NCBI GenBank assembly: GCA_041879295.1
Contig: CP047152.1
Coordinates: 445,501 to 509,500, forward strand
Length of the DNA: 64,000 nucleotides
From: Pseudomonas putida
Lineage (GTDB): Bacteria > Pseudomonadota > Gammaproteobacteria > Pseudomonadales > Pseudomonadaceae
Direction of reading: 5' to 3'
Both the position numbers and the translations under genes were made by a program. The notes below the pieces were generated by a model, which had not been told where the DNA came from, made no database searches, and worked only from the letters and a program-made list of their open reading frames with translations. This document shows positions 26,303 through 38,743 of the stretch, one piece after another; position 1 is the first letter of the stretch, and the number at the start of each line of letters is the position of its first letter.

Positions 26303-28225
26303 TTATTGCGATTTCCTGACCCGCAGGTACCATTCCGACAGCAGGCGCACCTGTTTGTCGGTATAGCCACGCTCCACCATCCGGGTGACGAAGTCGTTGT
26401 GTTTCTTCTGGTCCTCTTTGCTGGCCTTGGCGTTGAAGCTGATGACGGGCAGCAGGTCTTCGGTGTTGGAGAACATTTTCTTCTCGATCACGACCCGCAG
26501 CTTTTCATAACTCAGCCAGCTTGGATTCTTGCCATTGTTGTTGGCGCGTGCGCGCAGTACGAAGTTGACGATCTCGTTGCGGAAGTCTTTCGGGTTGCTG
26601 ATACCTGCCGGTTTCTCGATCTTCTCCAGTTCTTCGTTGAGCGCAATGCGGTTAAGAATTTCGCCGGTTTCCGGGTCGCGGTATTCCTGATCCTGGATCC
26701 AGAAGTCTGCGTACAGCACGTAGCGGTCGAAGATGTTCTGGCCGTATTCGCTGTAGGACTCGAGGTAGGCGGTCTGGATTTCCTTGCCGATAAACTCGAT
26801 GTAGCGCGGCGCCAGGTATTCCTTCAGGTAGCGCAGATAGCGTTCGCGCACTTCAGCCGGGAACTGTTCCTGTTCGATCTGCTGTTCGAGCACATACAGC
26901 AGGTGCACCGGGTTGGCGGCAATTTCGTGTGGGTCGAAGTTGAACACCTTGGACAGGATCTTGAAGGCGAAGCGAGTCGATAGGCCGTTCATGCCTTCGT
27001 CGACACCCGCGGCGTCCCGGTATTCCTGAATCGACTTGGCCTTTGGATCGGTGTCCTTGAGGTTTTCCCCGTCGTAAACGCGCATCTTGGAATAGATATT
27101 GGAGTTCTCTGGCTCTTTCAGGCGCGAAAGCACAGTGAACTGAGCCAACATCTTGAGCGTGTCTGGCGCACAGTGGGCCTTGGACAGTGAGCTGTTGATC
27201 AGCAACTTGTCGTAGATCTTGATTTCATCGCTGACCCGCAGGCAGTACGGCACCTTGACGATATAGATCCTGTCGATGAACGCTTCGTTGTTCTTGTTGT
27301 TGCGGAAGGTGTGCCACTCCGATTCGTTGGAGTGCGCCAACAGAATACCGGTATAGGGGATCGCCCCAAGGCCTTCGGTACTGTTGTAGTTGCCTTCCTG
27401 AGTGGCGGTGAGCAAGGGGTGCAGGACCTTGATCGGCGCCTTGAACATTTCGACGAATTCCATCAGGCCCTGGTTGGCCCGGCACAGCGCGCCCGAGTAG
27501 CTATAAGCATCGGCGTCGTTCTGTGGGTATTCCTCAAGTTTGCGGATATCGACCTTGCCGACCAGGGCAGAAATGTCCTGGTTGTTTTCATCGCCGGGTT
27601 CGGTCTTGGCAATGGCGATCTGGTTAAGAATCGACGGGTACAGCTTCACCACCTTGAACTTGGAGATGTCACCGCCAAATTCCTGCAGGCGCTTGGTGGC
27701 CCAAGGCGACATGATGGTGTTGAGGTAGCGCCGTGGGATACCGAACTCTTCCTCGAGAATGGCCCCATCTTCGGTGGCATTGAACAAGCCCAGAGGTGAC
27801 TCGAAGACCGGCGAGCCCTTGATCGCGTAGAACGGCACCTTTTCCATCAGCTGCTTGAGTTTTTCCGCCAGCGAGGACTTGCCGCCGCCTACCGGGCCCA
27901 GCAGATAGAGGATCTGTTTCTTCTCTTCCAGGCCTTGGGCGGCGTGGCGGAAGTACGACACGATCTGGTCGATGCACTCTTCCATGCCATGGAAGTCGGC
28001 AAAGGCCGGATAGCGGCGGATAACCTTGTTGGAGAAGATGCGCGACAGCCTGGAGTTGGTAGAGGTGTCGATCAGCTCTGGCTCACCGATGGCCAGCAAC
28101 AGCCGTTCGGCCGCCGATGCGTAGGCACTGCGATCCTCTTTGCACAGCTCGAGGTACTCCTGCAGCGAGAGTTCTTCCTGGCGCGTAGACTCGAAACGTT
28201 GTTGGAAGTGGCTAAAAATACTCAT
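26303..28225 (-). CDS. prkA: PrkA-family serine protein kinase (YeaG type)
   Basis: Protein kinase of 640 residues with an AAA-type ATPase core. The Walker A loop is GPVGGGKSSLAEKL near residue 110, followed by the PrkA-specific AAA region (YLNTIMSPWATKRL, LLAHSNESEWHTF) and a C-terminal kinase-like domain. It leads the cluster prkA-yeaH-spoVR, conserved across proteobacteria and linked in E. coli to nitrogen starvation and RpoS-dependent stress. The promoter should lie in the 282 bp upstream. Confidence 0.95.
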   Translation of the reverse strand: MSIFSHFQQRFESTRQEELSLQEYLELCKEDRSAYASAAERLLLAIGEPELIDTSTNSRLSRIFSNKVIRRYPAFADFHGMEECIDQIVSYFRHAAQGLEEKKQILYLLGPVGGGKSSLAEKLKQLMEKVPFYAIKGSPVFESPLGLFNATEDGAILEEEFGIPRRYLNTIMSPWATKRLQEFGGDISKFKVVKLYPSILNQIAIAKTEPGDENNQDISALVGKVDIRKLEEYPQNDADAYSYSGALCRANQGLMEFVEMFKAPIKVLHPLLTATQEGNYNSTEGLGAIPYTGILLAHSNESEWHTFRNNKNNEAFIDRIYIVKVPYCLRVSDEIKIYDKLLINSSLSKAHCAPDTLKMLAQFTVLSRLKEPENSNIYSKMRVYDGENLKDTDPKAKSIQEYRDAAGVDEGMNGLSTRFAFKILSKVFNFDPHEIAANPVHLLYVLEQQIEQEQFPAEVRERYLRYLKEYLAPRYIEFIGKEIQTAYLESYSEYGQNIFDRYVLYADFWIQDQEYRDPETGEILNRIALNEELEKIEKPAGISNPKDFRNEIVNFVLRARANNNGKNPSWLSYEKLRVVIEKKMFSNTEDLLPVISFNAKASKEDQKKHNDFVTRMVERGYTDKQVRLLSEWYLRVRKSQ

Positions 28226-28437
28226 GACGTCACCTCGCTCGATACGTGGAGACGACGCCGGATCAGTCAGCTGATGCTGGCATGCAACCGGGTTGGCCGA
28301 TTGCTGTATACCCCCCAGAACACCCTGTAACGCTACCGATGACCCGCACGCCGGTGTACCGGCTCTCCCCTTTTTGGATGGCCTGAGCTTAAGCGTAGTT
28401 GGTTATCTGCAAGATCAAGGGGCGAGAAAGGCAGAAG

Positions 28438-28457
28438 TGACGAACGACCGTTCGTCA
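28438..28457. promoter_or_regulatory. Perfect 20-bp palindrome, possible TetR-type operator
   Basis: TGACGAACG-AC-CGTTCGTCA is a perfect inverted repeat (9-bp arms) in the gap between glpE and prkA, 50 bp beyond the glpE stop and about 210 bp upstream of prkA. The CGAACG..CGTTCG core resembles operators of TetR-family repressors. No T-run follows, so it is not an obvious terminator. Confidence 0.45.
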
Positions 28458-28507
28458 GATAAGCCGCAAGCCCGCGCGGGGCACGGGCTGCAGGGGAAAA
28501 TAAAAAA

Positions 28508-28840
28508 TTATTCAGCGTTGCCCTGAGCGGTCTCGGCCGGGTAGGTCGCGCGCCACAGTTCGAAGCCGCCGTCCACGCTGTAAACGTCGGAGAAACCTTG
28601 GCCTACCAGGTAGGCGGCAGCGCTTTGGCTGGAATTGCCGTGATAGCAGACCACCAGGGTTGGCGCGTCGAGGTCGGCGTTGCGGATGAAATCGGCGACC
28701 GAGTGGTTGTCCAGGTGCCGGGCGCCGGTGATGTGGCCGGCGGCAAAGGCCTGCGGGTCGCGAATGTCGACCACGACCGCACCTTCTTTCTTGCGAAGCT
28801 CCAAGGCCTGCTCAGGAGGGATGCGCTTGAATTCGCTCAT
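28508..28840 (-). CDS. glpE: GlpE, single-domain thiosulfate sulfurtransferase (rhodanese)
   Basis: Cytosolic rhodanese of 110 residues that moves sulfane sulfur from thiosulfate to acceptors such as cyanide or thioredoxin. The catalytic Cys65 sits in the loop CYHGNSSQ, the same position and loop as in E. coli GlpE, and the substrate pocket motif [10 protein letters not shown] is at 35-43. It lies 14 bp downstream of apaH on the same strand and probably ends the operon lptD-surA-pdxA-ksgA-apaG-apaH-glpE. Confidence 0.95.
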   Translation of the reverse strand: MSEFKRIPPEQALELRKKEGAVVVDIRDPQAFAAGHITGARHLDNHSVADFIRNADLDAPTLVVCYHGNSSQSAAAYLVGQGFSDVYSVDGGFELWRATYPAETAQGNAE

Positions 28841-28854
28841 GGGTACTACTTCCT

Positions 28855-29721
28855 TCAGGTGTGGTCGTTGAGTGTAGTGGGTTGTGCCGGTTGGCGCAGG
28901 GTGCCGTCGTCGGCGCAGTCGCAGCGGTGGTATTCACCGCTGTCAACGTTGTACAGGGTCATGGCGCCACCCCATACACAGCCAGTGTCCAGGGCGATGA
29001 CGTCGGGCTGGGTGACCTCACCCTGCAGAGCGGCCCAATGGCCAAAGATGATCTTCACGTGGCGTGAGCGGCGGTCTTTGTGCGCGTACCAGGCTTTGTA
29101 GCCTTTGGGCGCGCTACCCAGGCCTTCCTTGCTCTTGAGGTCGAGTTTGCCATCGGCAGTGCAAAAGCGCATGCGGGTGAAGTAGTTGGTGATGACCCGT
29201 AGGCGTTCGACGCCGGCGAGGTTCTTGCGCCACTTGTTCGGCTCGTTACCATACATGCCTTCGAGGTACAGCTGCAGGCGGGTGTCGTCACGCAGCACTT
29301 CCTCGACCTCGGCGGCGAGTTCCAGGGCTTTGCCAAGGGTCCATTGTGGCGGTATGCCGGCGTGAACCAGGGCGATGCCGCGGGGCTCGTCGTAATGCAG
29401 CAGCTTTTGCTGGCGTAGCCAGTCGAGCAGCTGGTCGGCGTCCGGCGCTTCAATGATCTCGCGCAGTGTGTCGCTTTTCTTGAGCCGCTCGACGTTGTGC
29501 CAGGCGGCCAGCAGGTGCAGGTCATGGTTGCCCAGCACGCAGACCAGTGAATGACGGATCGAGTACAGGAAGCGCAGGGTTTCCAGTGACTCGGGGCCGC
29601 GGTTGACCAGGTCGCCGACCAGCCACAGGCGGTCGACGGCGGGGTTGAAACTGACGCGATCGAGCAGGCATTTGAGTGGCTGCAGGCAGCCCTGCAGGTC
29701 ACCGACGGCGTAGGTAGCCAT
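28855..29721 (-). CDS. apaH: ApaH, diadenosine tetraphosphatase
   Basis: Symmetrical Ap4A hydrolase of 288 residues; it also removes NpnN caps from RNA. The metallophosphoesterase motifs are clear: GDLQGC at 7-12, [14 protein letters not shown] around 36-50 and GNHDLHLLA around 65-73. Its ATG shares one base with the apaG stop, so translation is coupled. Confidence 0.97.
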   Translation of the reverse strand: MATYAVGDLQGCLQPLKCLLDRVSFNPAVDRLWLVGDLVNRGPESLETLRFLYSIRHSLVCVLGNHDLHLLAAWHNVERLKKSDTLREIIEAPDADQLLDWLRQQKLLHYDEPRGIALVHAGIPPQWTLGKALELAAEVEEVLRDDTRLQLYLEGMYGNEPNKWRKNLAGVERLRVITNYFTRMRFCTADGKLDLKSKEGLGSAPKGYKAWYAHKDRRSRHVKIIFGHWAALQGEVTQPDVIALDTGCVWGGAMTLYNVDSGEYHRCDCADDGTLRQPAQPTTLNDHT

Positions 29722-30101
29722 CAGTGCAGCGCCCCGGGCACTGCCAGGCGGAAGGGGGCAATCTCGGCGTCGAAGCGCTTACCGTCTTCGGCGAACATCT
29801 GGTAGCTGCCCTGCATGGTGCCAACGCGGGTGCTGATGACGGCACCACTGCTGTAAGTATGGCTCTGGCCAGGGTCGATGTTGGGTTGCTGGCCGACCAC
29901 ACCGGCACCGCGTACTTCCTCAACCTCGCCGTCACCGTTGGTGATCAGCCAGTGGCGCGACAGCAGCTTGGCCGTGAGCGAGCCATTGTTCTGCACGGTA
30001 ATGGTGTAGGCGAAAGCGAAACGACTGTTTTCGGGGTCGGATTGTTCTTTCAGGTAGCGGGTCACGACGCTGACGTCGATTTGATAGCGGGGGTCGGACA
30101 T
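29721..30101 (-). CDS. apaG: ApaG, DUF525/ApaG-domain protein
   Basis: Small protein of 126 residues with the fibronectin-III-like ApaG fold; function uncertain, though it is tied genetically to ApaH, Co2+ resistance and Mg2+ efflux in enterobacteria. The core pattern [13 protein letters not shown]...HWLITNGDG and GQSHTYSSG is diagnostic. The start is at Met 30101 ([12 protein letters not shown]); an upstream Met nine codons earlier would add an unconserved extension. Confidence 0.95.
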   Translation of the reverse strand: MSDPRYQIDVSVVTRYLKEQSDPENSRFAFAYTITVQNNGSLTAKLLSRHWLITNGDGEVEEVRGAGVVGQQPNIDPGQSHTYSSGAVISTRVGTMQGSYQMFAEDGKRFDAEIAPFRLAVPGALH

Positions 30102-30189
30102 GCAAGGGCCTTGGGCGAACTGACGCAATAATGCAGTCTAGGCCATTGGGAGGGGGGAGGGCCAGCGGTGATCGGGCTTGGGGTGTTGA

Positions 30190-30234
30190 CTATGCCGGCC
30201 CCTTCGCGGGTTTAACCGCGATAAGGCCGGTACA
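30190..30234. repeat. Short REP-like hairpin between ksgA and apaG
   Basis: GGCCCCTTCGCGGGTTTAAC followed by CGCGATAAGGCCGG forms a REP-type hairpin in the 140-bp gap between ksgA and apaG, another case of a REP inside an apparent operon. Confidence 0.6.
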
Positions 30235-30241
30235 GGCTAAA

Positions 30242-31045
30242 TCAGGCTTGTTGCTGATCAGCCAGTTGGTCAGCCAGGCGCACGAAGGCTGCCAGGTCGA
30301 GCTGTTCAGGGCGCAGGCTGCCATCAACGCCGGCAGCCTCGATGGCGGCGCTGTCCAGCAGGCCTTTCATGGTGTTGCGCAGGGTCTTGCGGCGCTGGTT
30401 GAACGCTTCGCGAACGACGCGCTCCAGCAGCAGGTGGTCCTGGGCCGGGAACGGCAGCACTTCGTGCGGCACCAGGCGGACGATCGCCGAATCCACTTTC
30501 GGTGGCGGGTTGAAGGCACCAGGGCCGACATTGAACAGGTGCTCCACGCGGCAGTGGTACTGCACCATGATCGACAGGCGCCCCCAGTCACCACCGCCAG
30601 GGCCGGCGGCCATGCGCTCGACCACTTCCTTCTGCAGCATGAAGTGCATGTCGCGGATCAACCCAGCATGGCTGAGCAGGTGGAAGATCAGCGGGGTGGA
30701 GATGTTGTAGGGCAGGTTGCCAACCACCTTGAGGCTGCGCGGCGGCACGCCCAGTTGGTTGAAGTCGAACTTCAGGGCGTCGCCCTGATGCAGGCGGAAG
30801 TTGCTGCGATCAGCGAACTTGTGCTGGAGGATCGGCACCAGGTCTTTGTCCAGCTCCACCACGTCCAGCTGTGCGCCGCTGCCCAGCAGGCCTTCGGTCA
30901 GGGCGCCTTGGCCCGGGCCGATTTCCAGCAGGTGTTCACCGGCCTTGGCGTTGATGGCACGCAGGATGCGGTCGATGATACCGGCGTCGTGCAGGAAGTT
31001 CTGGCCGAAGCGCTTGCGCGCCCGGTGTTGGTATTGCTCGTTCAT
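30242..31045 (-). CDS. ksgA: KsgA/RsmA, 16S rRNA dimethyladenosine transferase
   Basis: Dimethylates two adjacent adenosines (A1518 and A1519 in E. coli numbering) in helix 45 of 16S rRNA late in 30S assembly. The 267-residue protein has the SAM site [14 protein letters not shown] around 40-53, acidic VVELDKDL around 62-69, and the catalytic NLPYNIS motif near 110. Its start overlaps the pdxA stop by 4 bp. Confidence 0.98.
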   Translation of the reverse strand: MNEQYQHRARKRFGQNFLHDAGIIDRILRAINAKAGEHLLEIGPGQGALTEGLLGSGAQLDVVELDKDLVPILQHKFADRSNFRLHQGDALKFDFNQLGVPPRSLKVVGNLPYNISTPLIFHLLSHAGLIRDMHFMLQKEVVERMAAGPGGGDWGRLSIMVQYHCRVEHLFNVGPGAFNPPPKVDSAIVRLVPHEVLPFPAQDHLLLERVVREAFNQRRKTLRNTMKGLLDSAAIEAAGVDGSLRPEQLDLAAFVRLADQLADQQQA

Positions 31046-32031
31046 GGTCGGTTCTCGGCCATCTGGTAGGCGGTTTCCAGTGCGACGCGCAGGCTGCCGG
31101 TGTCGACTTTGCCAGTGCCGGCCAGGTCCAGGGCGGTGCCGTGGTCAACCGACGTGCGGATGATCGGCAGGCCCAGGGTCACGTTCACTGCAGCGCCGAA
31201 GCCTTTGTACTTGAGTACGGGAAGGCCCTGGTCGTGGTACATCGCCAGCACTGCATCGCAGTGCTCCAGATATTTGGGGGTAAACAGGGTATCGGCCGGC
31301 AGTGGCCCGCGCAGGTCCATGCCTTCGGTGCGCAGGCGGGCCAGGGTCGGCTCGATGATGTCGATTTCTTCGCGGCCCAGGTGGCCGCCCTCGCCCGCGT
31401 GCGGGTTGAGGCCGCACACGAGGATACGCGGGTTGGCAATGCCGAACTTGTCGCGCATGTCGGCATGCAGGATACGGGTTACACGTTCGACGCGCTCGGC
31501 AGTGATAGCGTCGGCAATATCACGCAGTGGCAGGTGCGTGGTCACCAGGGCCACGCGCAGGCCGCGGGTGGCCAGCATCATTACCACTTGTGCGGTGCGG
31601 GTCAGTTCGGCAAGGAATTCGGTATGCCCGGAAAAGGCGATACCGCTTTCGTTGATCACACCCTTGTGTACCGGGGCAGTGATCATCCCGGCGAAGTGCC
31701 CGTCCAGGCAGCCTTGCCCGGCGCGGGTCAGGGTTTCCAACACGAACGCCGCGTTGGCCTTGTCGAGCTGGCCTGGCACCACCGGGGCCGCCAGGGGGGT
31801 ATCCCAGACGTACAGGCTTCCTGCGGGGGCAGGGTGGTCTGGCCATTGGCCCGGGGCTACCGGCAGCAGGCTGACGGCCAGCCCCAGCTGCGTGGCCCGC
31901 TCGGCGAGCAGGTCACGGCTGGTGATGGCGATCAGGGGATGGGGCTGGGCGTCTGCGGCGAGCAGCAGGCACAGGTCGGGGCCTATGCCGGCCGGCTCGC
32001 CGGGGGTGACGGCGAAGCGCAGGGGCTTCAC
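31042..32031 (-). CDS. pdxA: PdxA, 4-hydroxythreonine-4-phosphate dehydrogenase
   Basis: NAD-dependent enzyme of pyridoxal phosphate synthesis (DXP-independent branch point), producing the amino-ketone condensed by PdxJ. The 329 residues start [20 protein letters not shown]. Metal-ligand and substrate blocks are visible: [12 protein letters not shown] near 135, [15 protein letters not shown] near 205-220 and [12 protein letters not shown] near 265. It overlaps ksgA and surA by 4 bp on each side. Confidence 0.98.
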   Translation of the reverse strand: MKPLRFAVTPGEPAGIGPDLCLLLAADAQPHPLIAITSRDLLAERATQLGLAVSLLPVAPGQWPDHPAPAGSLYVWDTPLAAPVVPGQLDKANAAFVLETLTRAGQGCLDGHFAGMITAPVHKGVINESGIAFSGHTEFLAELTRTAQVVMMLATRGLRVALVTTHLPLRDIADAITAERVERVTRILHADMRDKFGIANPRILVCGLNPHAGEGGHLGREEIDIIEPTLARLRTEGMDLRGPLPADTLFTPKYLEHCDAVLAMYHDQGLPVLKYKGFGAAVNVTLGLPIIRTSVDHGTALDLAGTGKVDTGSLRVALETAYQMAENRP

Positions 32032-33353
32032 TGGGCGGCCTGGTCAGCGCCAGGCAGCTTGATTTCAACGTAGGCTTCGTCGCGGATCTGGCGCAGCCAG
32101 GTTTGCAGCTCTTCGTCGTACTTGCGATTGCGCAGTACGCTCAGTGCCTGCTGTTCGCGAGCCTGCTCGGTGCTGTCGGTGGCGCGGCGGCCCAGCACTT
32201 CCAGAACGTGCCAGCCGTATTGGGTCTTGAACGGTTTGGTCACTACGCCTTGCTGGGCATTGGCCATCTGTTCACGGAACTCCGGTACCAGGGTGTTCGG
32301 GTCGACCCAGTTGAGGTCGCCACCGTTGAGTGCCGAACCCGGGTCTTCCGAGAAGTTCTTGGCCAGTTCGCCGAAGTCTTCGCCGCTCTTGATCCTCTCG
32401 TACAGGCGCTCGGCCAGCTGCTTGGTGGCCGCCTCGCTGCGGATCTCGCTTGGCTTGATCAGGATGTGGCGTACATGCACTTCGTCACGCAGCACGTTCT
32501 CGCTGCCACCGCGCTTCTCCTCGAGCTTGAGGATGATGAAGCCGTTGGGGATGCGAATAGGCTGGGTAATTTCGCCCACTGGCATGCTGCTGAGCATCTT
32601 GGCGAAGTCAGGTGGCAGCTGGCCGGCTTTACGCCAGCCCATCTCGCCGCCTTCCAGTGCGTTTTCGCTGGCGGAATTGGCAATCGCCATCTGGCCGAAG
32701 TCCGCGCCCTGGCGCAGTTGCTGGTACACGTCACCGACCTTGCGGGCCGCTTTCTGGATATCGTCCGAGTTGGCGGCTTCCGGGGTCGGGATGAGGATGT
32801 TGGCCAGGCGGTACTCTTCCGACATCTGCATCTTGCCCAGATCCGAGGCCAGGAAGTTCTTCACTTCCTGCTCGGACACCTGAATGCGTTCGGCAACGCG
32901 GCGTTGGCGCACGCGGCTGATGATCATCTCGCGCTTGACCTGCTCGCGAGCGTCGTCGAACGACAGGCCGTCATGGGCCAGCGCCGCGCGGAACTGGTCC
33001 AGCGACATACCATTGCGCTGGGCAATGGTACCAATGGCCTGGTTCAGCTCTTCGTCGGTGATGCGGATGCCGGAGCGCTCGCCGATCTGCAACTGCAGGT
33101 TCTCGACGATCAGGCGTTCCAGTACCTGCGGTTCCAGGGCGCTGGTCGGCGGTACGCCGCCGCCGCGCTTGGCGATTGTTCGCTGGACTTCATGGACACG
33201 CTGTTCCAGTTGGCTTTGCATGACCACGTCGTTGTCGACGATAGCCACCACGCGATCAAGAGGTTGCACCGCGGCATGCACCGCGCCACTCAGCAAAGCG
33301 GCGCCCAGCAACACTGGGCGCAGACGATCAATAAGCTTGGTCTTCACGTTCAC
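32028..33353 (-). CDS. surA: SurA, periplasmic chaperone and peptidyl-prolyl isomerase
   Basis: Chaperone for outer-membrane porins and LptD. I place the start at GTG 33353 because the protein then begins (M)[20 protein letters not shown], a proper signal peptide ending at VHA-AVQPL; 441 residues. It has the SurA N-terminal domain, two parvulin domains (about 175-280 and 285-385; second with [18 protein letters not shown] at its start) and a C-terminal helix. The start lies 26 bp inside the end of lptD, one of its main client genes. Confidence 0.95.
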   Translation of the reverse strand: MNVKTKLIDRLRPVLLGAALLSGAVHAAVQPLDRVVAIVDNDVVMQSQLEQRVHEVQRTIAKRGGGVPPTSALEPQVLERLIVENLQLQIGERSGIRITDEELNQAIGTIAQRNGMSLDQFRAALAHDGLSFDDAREQVKREMIISRVRQRRVAERIQVSEQEVKNFLASDLGKMQMSEEYRLANILIPTPEAANSDDIQKAARKVGDVYQQLRQGADFGQMAIANSASENALEGGEMGWRKAGQLPPDFAKMLSSMPVGEITQPIRIPNGFIILKLEEKRGGSENVLRDEVHVRHILIKPSEIRSEAATKQLAERLYERIKSGEDFGELAKNFSEDPGSALNGGDLNWVDPNTLVPEFREQMANAQQGVVTKPFKTQYGWHVLEVLGRRATDSTEQAREQQALSVLRNRKYDEELQTWLRQIRDEAYVEIKLPGADQAAQ

Positions 33354-36129
33354 GGTAACCTTGAATGCCTTGGTCGAGGAAAGACTCGACCTTGTTGCCA
33401 ACTACGCCGCCGAGGCCTTTCAGGACGATCTGAAGGAAGACACCGTGGTCGCCTTTTTCGTTCTGTGGAAGGGCCTGGCTGAAATCGTCGTAGTCGATCC
33501 AGTAACGGTTGATCAGGCGCAGCTTCCAGCAGCAGTTGTCGTATTCGAAACCGCCCATGGCTTCCAGGGTGCGGTTGCGGTTGTAGTCATGCTGCCAGCG
33601 GGCGATAACGTTCCACTGTGGAACGATCGGCCAGATGACCGAGAAGTCATGCTGCTGGATCTTGTAGTAGTCCTTCACGTAGTTAGGGCTGCCCGGGGTG
33701 CCATAGTCACCGCCGCCCACTTTCCAGGTACCGGTCGCGGAGTCATAGGCGATGGTGTCGTTACGGTAGCGATAACCGAGGTTGACCACCTTGTTCGGGT
33801 TGTCTTCAGGCTGGTAGTGGAACATCGCGGCGCCCGAGCGTGGGCTGCGGGTGTCCGGGTCCCAGTTGTAGTTCGAATTGAAGCGCCAGTCGCGGTTGAA
33901 GTAGTAGTTGTACATCAGCGCGTACGGCGACACGTCGGACTGCGAGTCGGTGCGGGTGCGGTAGTCGATACCCGGCAACTGGACTTTGCGATCCTTGAAG
34001 TAATAGGCCTGGCCGATGCTGAAGTTCTGCCGCTCGAAGCCATTCTCTTCGATCCAGCGGGTTGTCACGCCCAGCGACAGTTTGTTCTCGTCGCCGATAC
34101 GGTCGGTACCGCTGAAGCGGTTGTCACGGAAAAGCGAATCGTAGCTGAACAGCGTTTCGCCCGAGTCGAAGAGCGGGATGTCCCTCTGGTCTTTGTACGG
34201 GACGTAGAGGTAGAACAGGCGCGGTTCGAGAGTCTGTTTGTAGTCGGTACCGAACATCGATGTCTTGCGGTCGAAGTAGAGGCCGCTGTCCACGCTGAAA
34301 ATAGGTACGTCCCGGTTCAGCGAACTGTTGTAGCTGCCGTACGCAGGATTGGCCGACTGGGTGACGGCCTGGGCCTTGCCCTGGCTGTCCAGGTCCAGGT
34401 CATAGTGCGTGTACGCGTATTTCAGCTTCGGAGTCAGGAAACCGTAGCTGGCTTCCATCGGCAGGCTGATCGACGGTGCAACGTTGAAGCGGTTGCCGTT
34501 GGCGCGGGCAATACCGCTGACGTTCTCGTCCAGACGGCGGCCTGCTGCACCGGCAGAGAAGTCCGGGTTACCGTCCTCGTCCAGAACGAAGTCGTTTTTC
34601 AGGTCGCGATCAAAGCGAACGGCTTCGGTTTCATATCCGAAGTTCAAGCCACCCGGCTCGAACGGCAGCTTACCGTTCAGGGTAATCTGCGGCAGGCGGT
34701 CGTACGGCGTGATCTTCGAAATGGTCGCCATTTCGTAGGCATGCACGTTCAACCTTGCGGTGTAGCCGTTGCCACGGTAGGTCAGCGCACCCTGCTGGTC
34801 CAGCAGGTCTTTGCTCTCAACACCGATCTGGTCGGACTCCAGGTCCTGGAAGTAGAACGGGTCGCTGATGTCGGTGTAGTCCACCTCGGCCATCAGGCGC
34901 TCGTCCAGCCCGCCCTTGTGCTGCCAGTTGACCATCCAGCGCTGATCTTTGTAATCAGTCTGGTCTTTGCGGTCGTCGTTCTTGTCGTTCAGGTAGGCGC
35001 CGCCGAACTGGCCTTCGCTGGAAGGCGTCAGATAGCGGAACTCGCCTTCCATCAGCAGGCCGCGCTTGGCCATGTAACGCGGGTACAACGTGGCGTCGTA
35101 GTTTGGCGCCAGGTTGAAGTAATACGGCGTGACCAGCATGAAGCCGGTGTCGCTGCTGGTGCTGAACGATGGCGGCAGGAAACCGGACTGGCGACGGTCG
35201 TCGATCGGGAAGTAGATGTACGGTGTGTAGAACACCGGGAAATCCTTGACCCGCAGCGTGACGTTGGTCGCGGTACCGAAACCGGTTGCCGGGTTCAGGG
35301 TGATGTTGTTGCCCTTCAACTGCCAGGCGTTGCTGCCCGGTTCGCAGGTGGTGTACGTACCGTCCTTGAGGCGGATGATGGCGTTTTCGCTGCGCTTGGC
35401 GTACAGGGCATTGCCGCGAATGTGCGACTTGTGCATCACGTATTCGGCGTTGTCGACCTGGGCTTCGCCAGTATCGAGCTGGATCTGTGCCTCGTCACCG
35501 ACCACCAGCGAACCGTTGTCACGGATCTTGACGTTGCCCTTGAGCTCGCCACGGTTTTCGGCCTGGTAGAGGTTGGCCTCGTCGGCTTCGGCCTGCATGC
35601 TGCCCTGGCGCATCACCACGTCACCGGCGAGGGTGGCGATCTGTTGCTCCTGCTGGTACTTGGATACCTTGGCATTGATGTAGGTCGGCGACTCATCCTT
35701 CGGCGTGGTGTCGGCCATGCCCGGGCGGGTTGGCTCGATATACGCGCCACCGCAGTAGGGGCCGGTTTCAGCCAGCTGCGCGGCGGTGAGCTTTTCACGC
35801 GGAACCCAGTCCAGGTGGCTGTAGTCTTCACTGCGCGACTTCAGGCCACGGCCCTTGGCCTCGGTAACCAGCATGGGCCGGTCCGCAGTTTCGGCTTCGC
35901 CCGCAGCTTCGGTACCGGAACTGACGGCTGCACCTTCGTGCACCGGGCGCGGTGGCAGGTTGTTGACTGGGGTTTTGGGCTTGCAGTCCCAACCACCGGC
36001 GGCGGACACTTGGCAGTCGAATTGTTCGGCTGCCACTACGTATGAGGTGGCCAGAGGTTGCAGGGCCAGCAGACCGCCGGTTACCAGCAACGGAAACTTT
36101 CTACGAAACGCGGGGGATTTCAATGCCAT
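33328..36129 (-). CDS. lptD: LptD, LPS-assembly outer-membrane protein
   Basis: Beta-barrel that inserts lipopolysaccharide into the outer leaflet with LptE. From ATG 36129 it has 933 residues: basic signal sequence [20 protein letters not shown], then an N-terminal region of about 150 residues specific to pseudomonads, the OstA jellyroll (ISTKV-like [20 protein letters not shown] block around 180-300), then the LptD barrel to the C-terminus. Four cysteines that could form the interdomain disulfides are present (CEPGS and DNCCWKLR among them). Divergent from amgK across 130 bp. Confidence 0.97.
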   Translation of the reverse strand: MALKSPAFRRKFPLLVTGGLLALQPLATSYVVAAEQFDCQVSAAGGWDCKPKTPVNNLPPRPVHEGAAVSSGTEAAGEAETADRPMLVTEAKGRGLKSRSEDYSHLDWVPREKLTAAQLAETGPYCGGAYIEPTRPGMADTTPKDESPTYINAKVSKYQQEQQIATLAGDVVMRQGSMQAEADEANLYQAENRGELKGNVKIRDNGSLVVGDEAQIQLDTGEAQVDNAEYVMHKSHIRGNALYAKRSENAIIRLKDGTYTTCEPGSNAWQLKGNNITLNPATGFGTATNVTLRVKDFPVFYTPYIYFPIDDRRQSGFLPPSFSTSSDTGFMLVTPYYFNLAPNYDATLYPRYMAKRGLLMEGEFRYLTPSSEGQFGGAYLNDKNDDRKDQTDYKDQRWMVNWQHKGGLDERLMAEVDYTDISDPFYFQDLESDQIGVESKDLLDQQGALTYRGNGYTARLNVHAYEMATISKITPYDRLPQITLNGKLPFEPGGLNFGYETEAVRFDRDLKNDFVLDEDGNPDFSAGAAGRRLDENVSGIARANGNRFNVAPSISLPMEASYGFLTPKLKYAYTHYDLDLDSQGKAQAVTQSANPAYGSYNSSLNRDVPIFSVDSGLYFDRKTSMFGTDYKQTLEPRLFYLYVPYKDQRDIPLFDSGETLFSYDSLFRDNRFSGTDRIGDENKLSLGVTTRWIEENGFERQNFSIGQAYYFKDRKVQLPGIDYRTRTDSQSDVSPYALMYNYYFNRDWRFNSNYNWDPDTRSPRSGAAMFHYQPEDNPNKVVNLGYRYRNDTIAYDSATGTWKVGGGDYGTPGSPNYVKDYYKIQQHDFSVIWPIVPQWNVIARWQHDYNRNRTLEAMGGFEYDNCCWKLRLINRYWIDYDDFSQALPQNEKGDHGVFLQIVLKGLGGVVGNKVESFLDQGIQGYREREDQAY

Positions 36130-36259
36130 CTTATTAGTCCGGGCTTCCTGCGTGCCATCTGCCCGCGTGTGGGGCCGCACGCCTCTCGATGGTCTGAAAA
36201 AGATGCTGGATAATAAAGCATGACCCGCTTGACGGCTAGGGCCGTCGGAGACCCTTGCA

Positions 36260-37947
<1,688 letters not shown>

Positions 37948-37948
37948 C

Positions 37949-38716
37949 ATGTGGTGGCCAAGCACAGTGATTGGGGTGGGTGCCGGCTTTGCTGTTGCGA
38001 GCATACCGGGTGCCTTGCTCGGTGCGTTGCTTGGGCAGGCCATCGATCGCCGGCTGCGCTTGCAAGGCTGGGAAGACATGCGCGAACGCCTGGGTGGGCG
38101 CCCTGCATTACGCGACGATGAATTGTTGTTCGTAATGCTCGGGCGCCTGGCCAAGTGCGATGGTCGGGTAGCCGAGCAGCACATTCAGCAGGCGCGCCAG
38201 GAGATGGTGCGCCTGGACCTGGCCGAGGCTGCCCGGCTGCGCGCCATCAGTGCGTTCAACCGTGGCAAGGCGGGCAAGGACCGCCTTGGCGGGCACCTGC
38301 GGCGCATTCGCCAGCAGCCCCACGCGGCGGAAGGTACCTTGCGGGCCTGTTGGCGCATGGTCTGGGCTGACGGCAAGATGGGCAACAAGGAGCGTGAGCT
38401 GCTGCTGGACTGGGGGCAGAAACTCGGCATGAGCCGACGCCAGGTGCAGGCCATGTCGCTGGAGTACGAGCCGCGCAAGGCCACGGGGGCAGAGGGCTTG
38501 CCCATGACCTATGCGGCAGCGTTGCGCTTGCTGGCGGTGGAGGCGGATACCGACACTGACAAGGTCAAGCAGGCGTATCGTCGGCTTGTCAGCCGGCATC
38601 ACCCGGACAAGCTGGCGGGTACCGGTGCCAGCGAGGCGCAGGTGCGTGAAGCGACCGCGCGTACCCGTGAGTTGCACCAGGCCTATGCCATGATCCGCAA
38701 GCGGCGCGGCCTTTGA
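37949..38716 (+). CDS. DjlA-like membrane-anchored DnaJ co-chaperone
   Basis: Protein of 255 residues starting one base after the murU stop. Residues about 5-30 are a Gly-rich hydrophobic membrane segment, about 55-170 a TerB-like helical domain (LLFVMLGRLAKCDGRVAEQH), and about 190-255 a J domain with the HPD tripeptide in SRHHPDKLAG. This is the DjlA architecture; such proteins stimulate DnaK near the membrane. The C-terminus ends within the J domain, as in DjlA. Confidence 0.88.
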   Translation: MWWPSTVIGVGAGFAVASIPGALLGALLGQAIDRRLRLQGWEDMRERLGGRPALRDDELLFVMLGRLAKCDGRVAEQHIQQARQEMVRLDLAEAARLRAISAFNRGKAGKDRLGGHLRRIRQQPHAAEGTLRACWRMVWADGKMGNKERELLLDWGQKLGMSRRQVQAMSLEYEPRKATGAEGLPMTYAAALRLLAVEADTDTDKVKQAYRRLVSRHHPDKLAGTGASEAQVREATARTRELHQAYAMIRKRRGL

Positions 38717-38743
38717 TGGCCCACCACAAGGATCAAGCCGAAC

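Noticed and set aside
26250..28225. Sigma-54 promoter upstream of prkA
   Set aside because: A GG...TTGC pattern occurs in the upstream region on the minus strand, but the spacing is GG-N11-GC rather than the required N10, so I did not list it.
28460..28500. glpE terminator made by GCAAGCCCG...CGGGCTGC
   Set aside because: The stem is plausible, but the run of T on the minus strand precedes rather than follows it.
32884..36045. 1053-codon plus-strand frame opposite lptD and surA
   Set aside because: Val/Ala-rich antisense translation of third-position GC bias; LptD on the minus strand is unmistakable.
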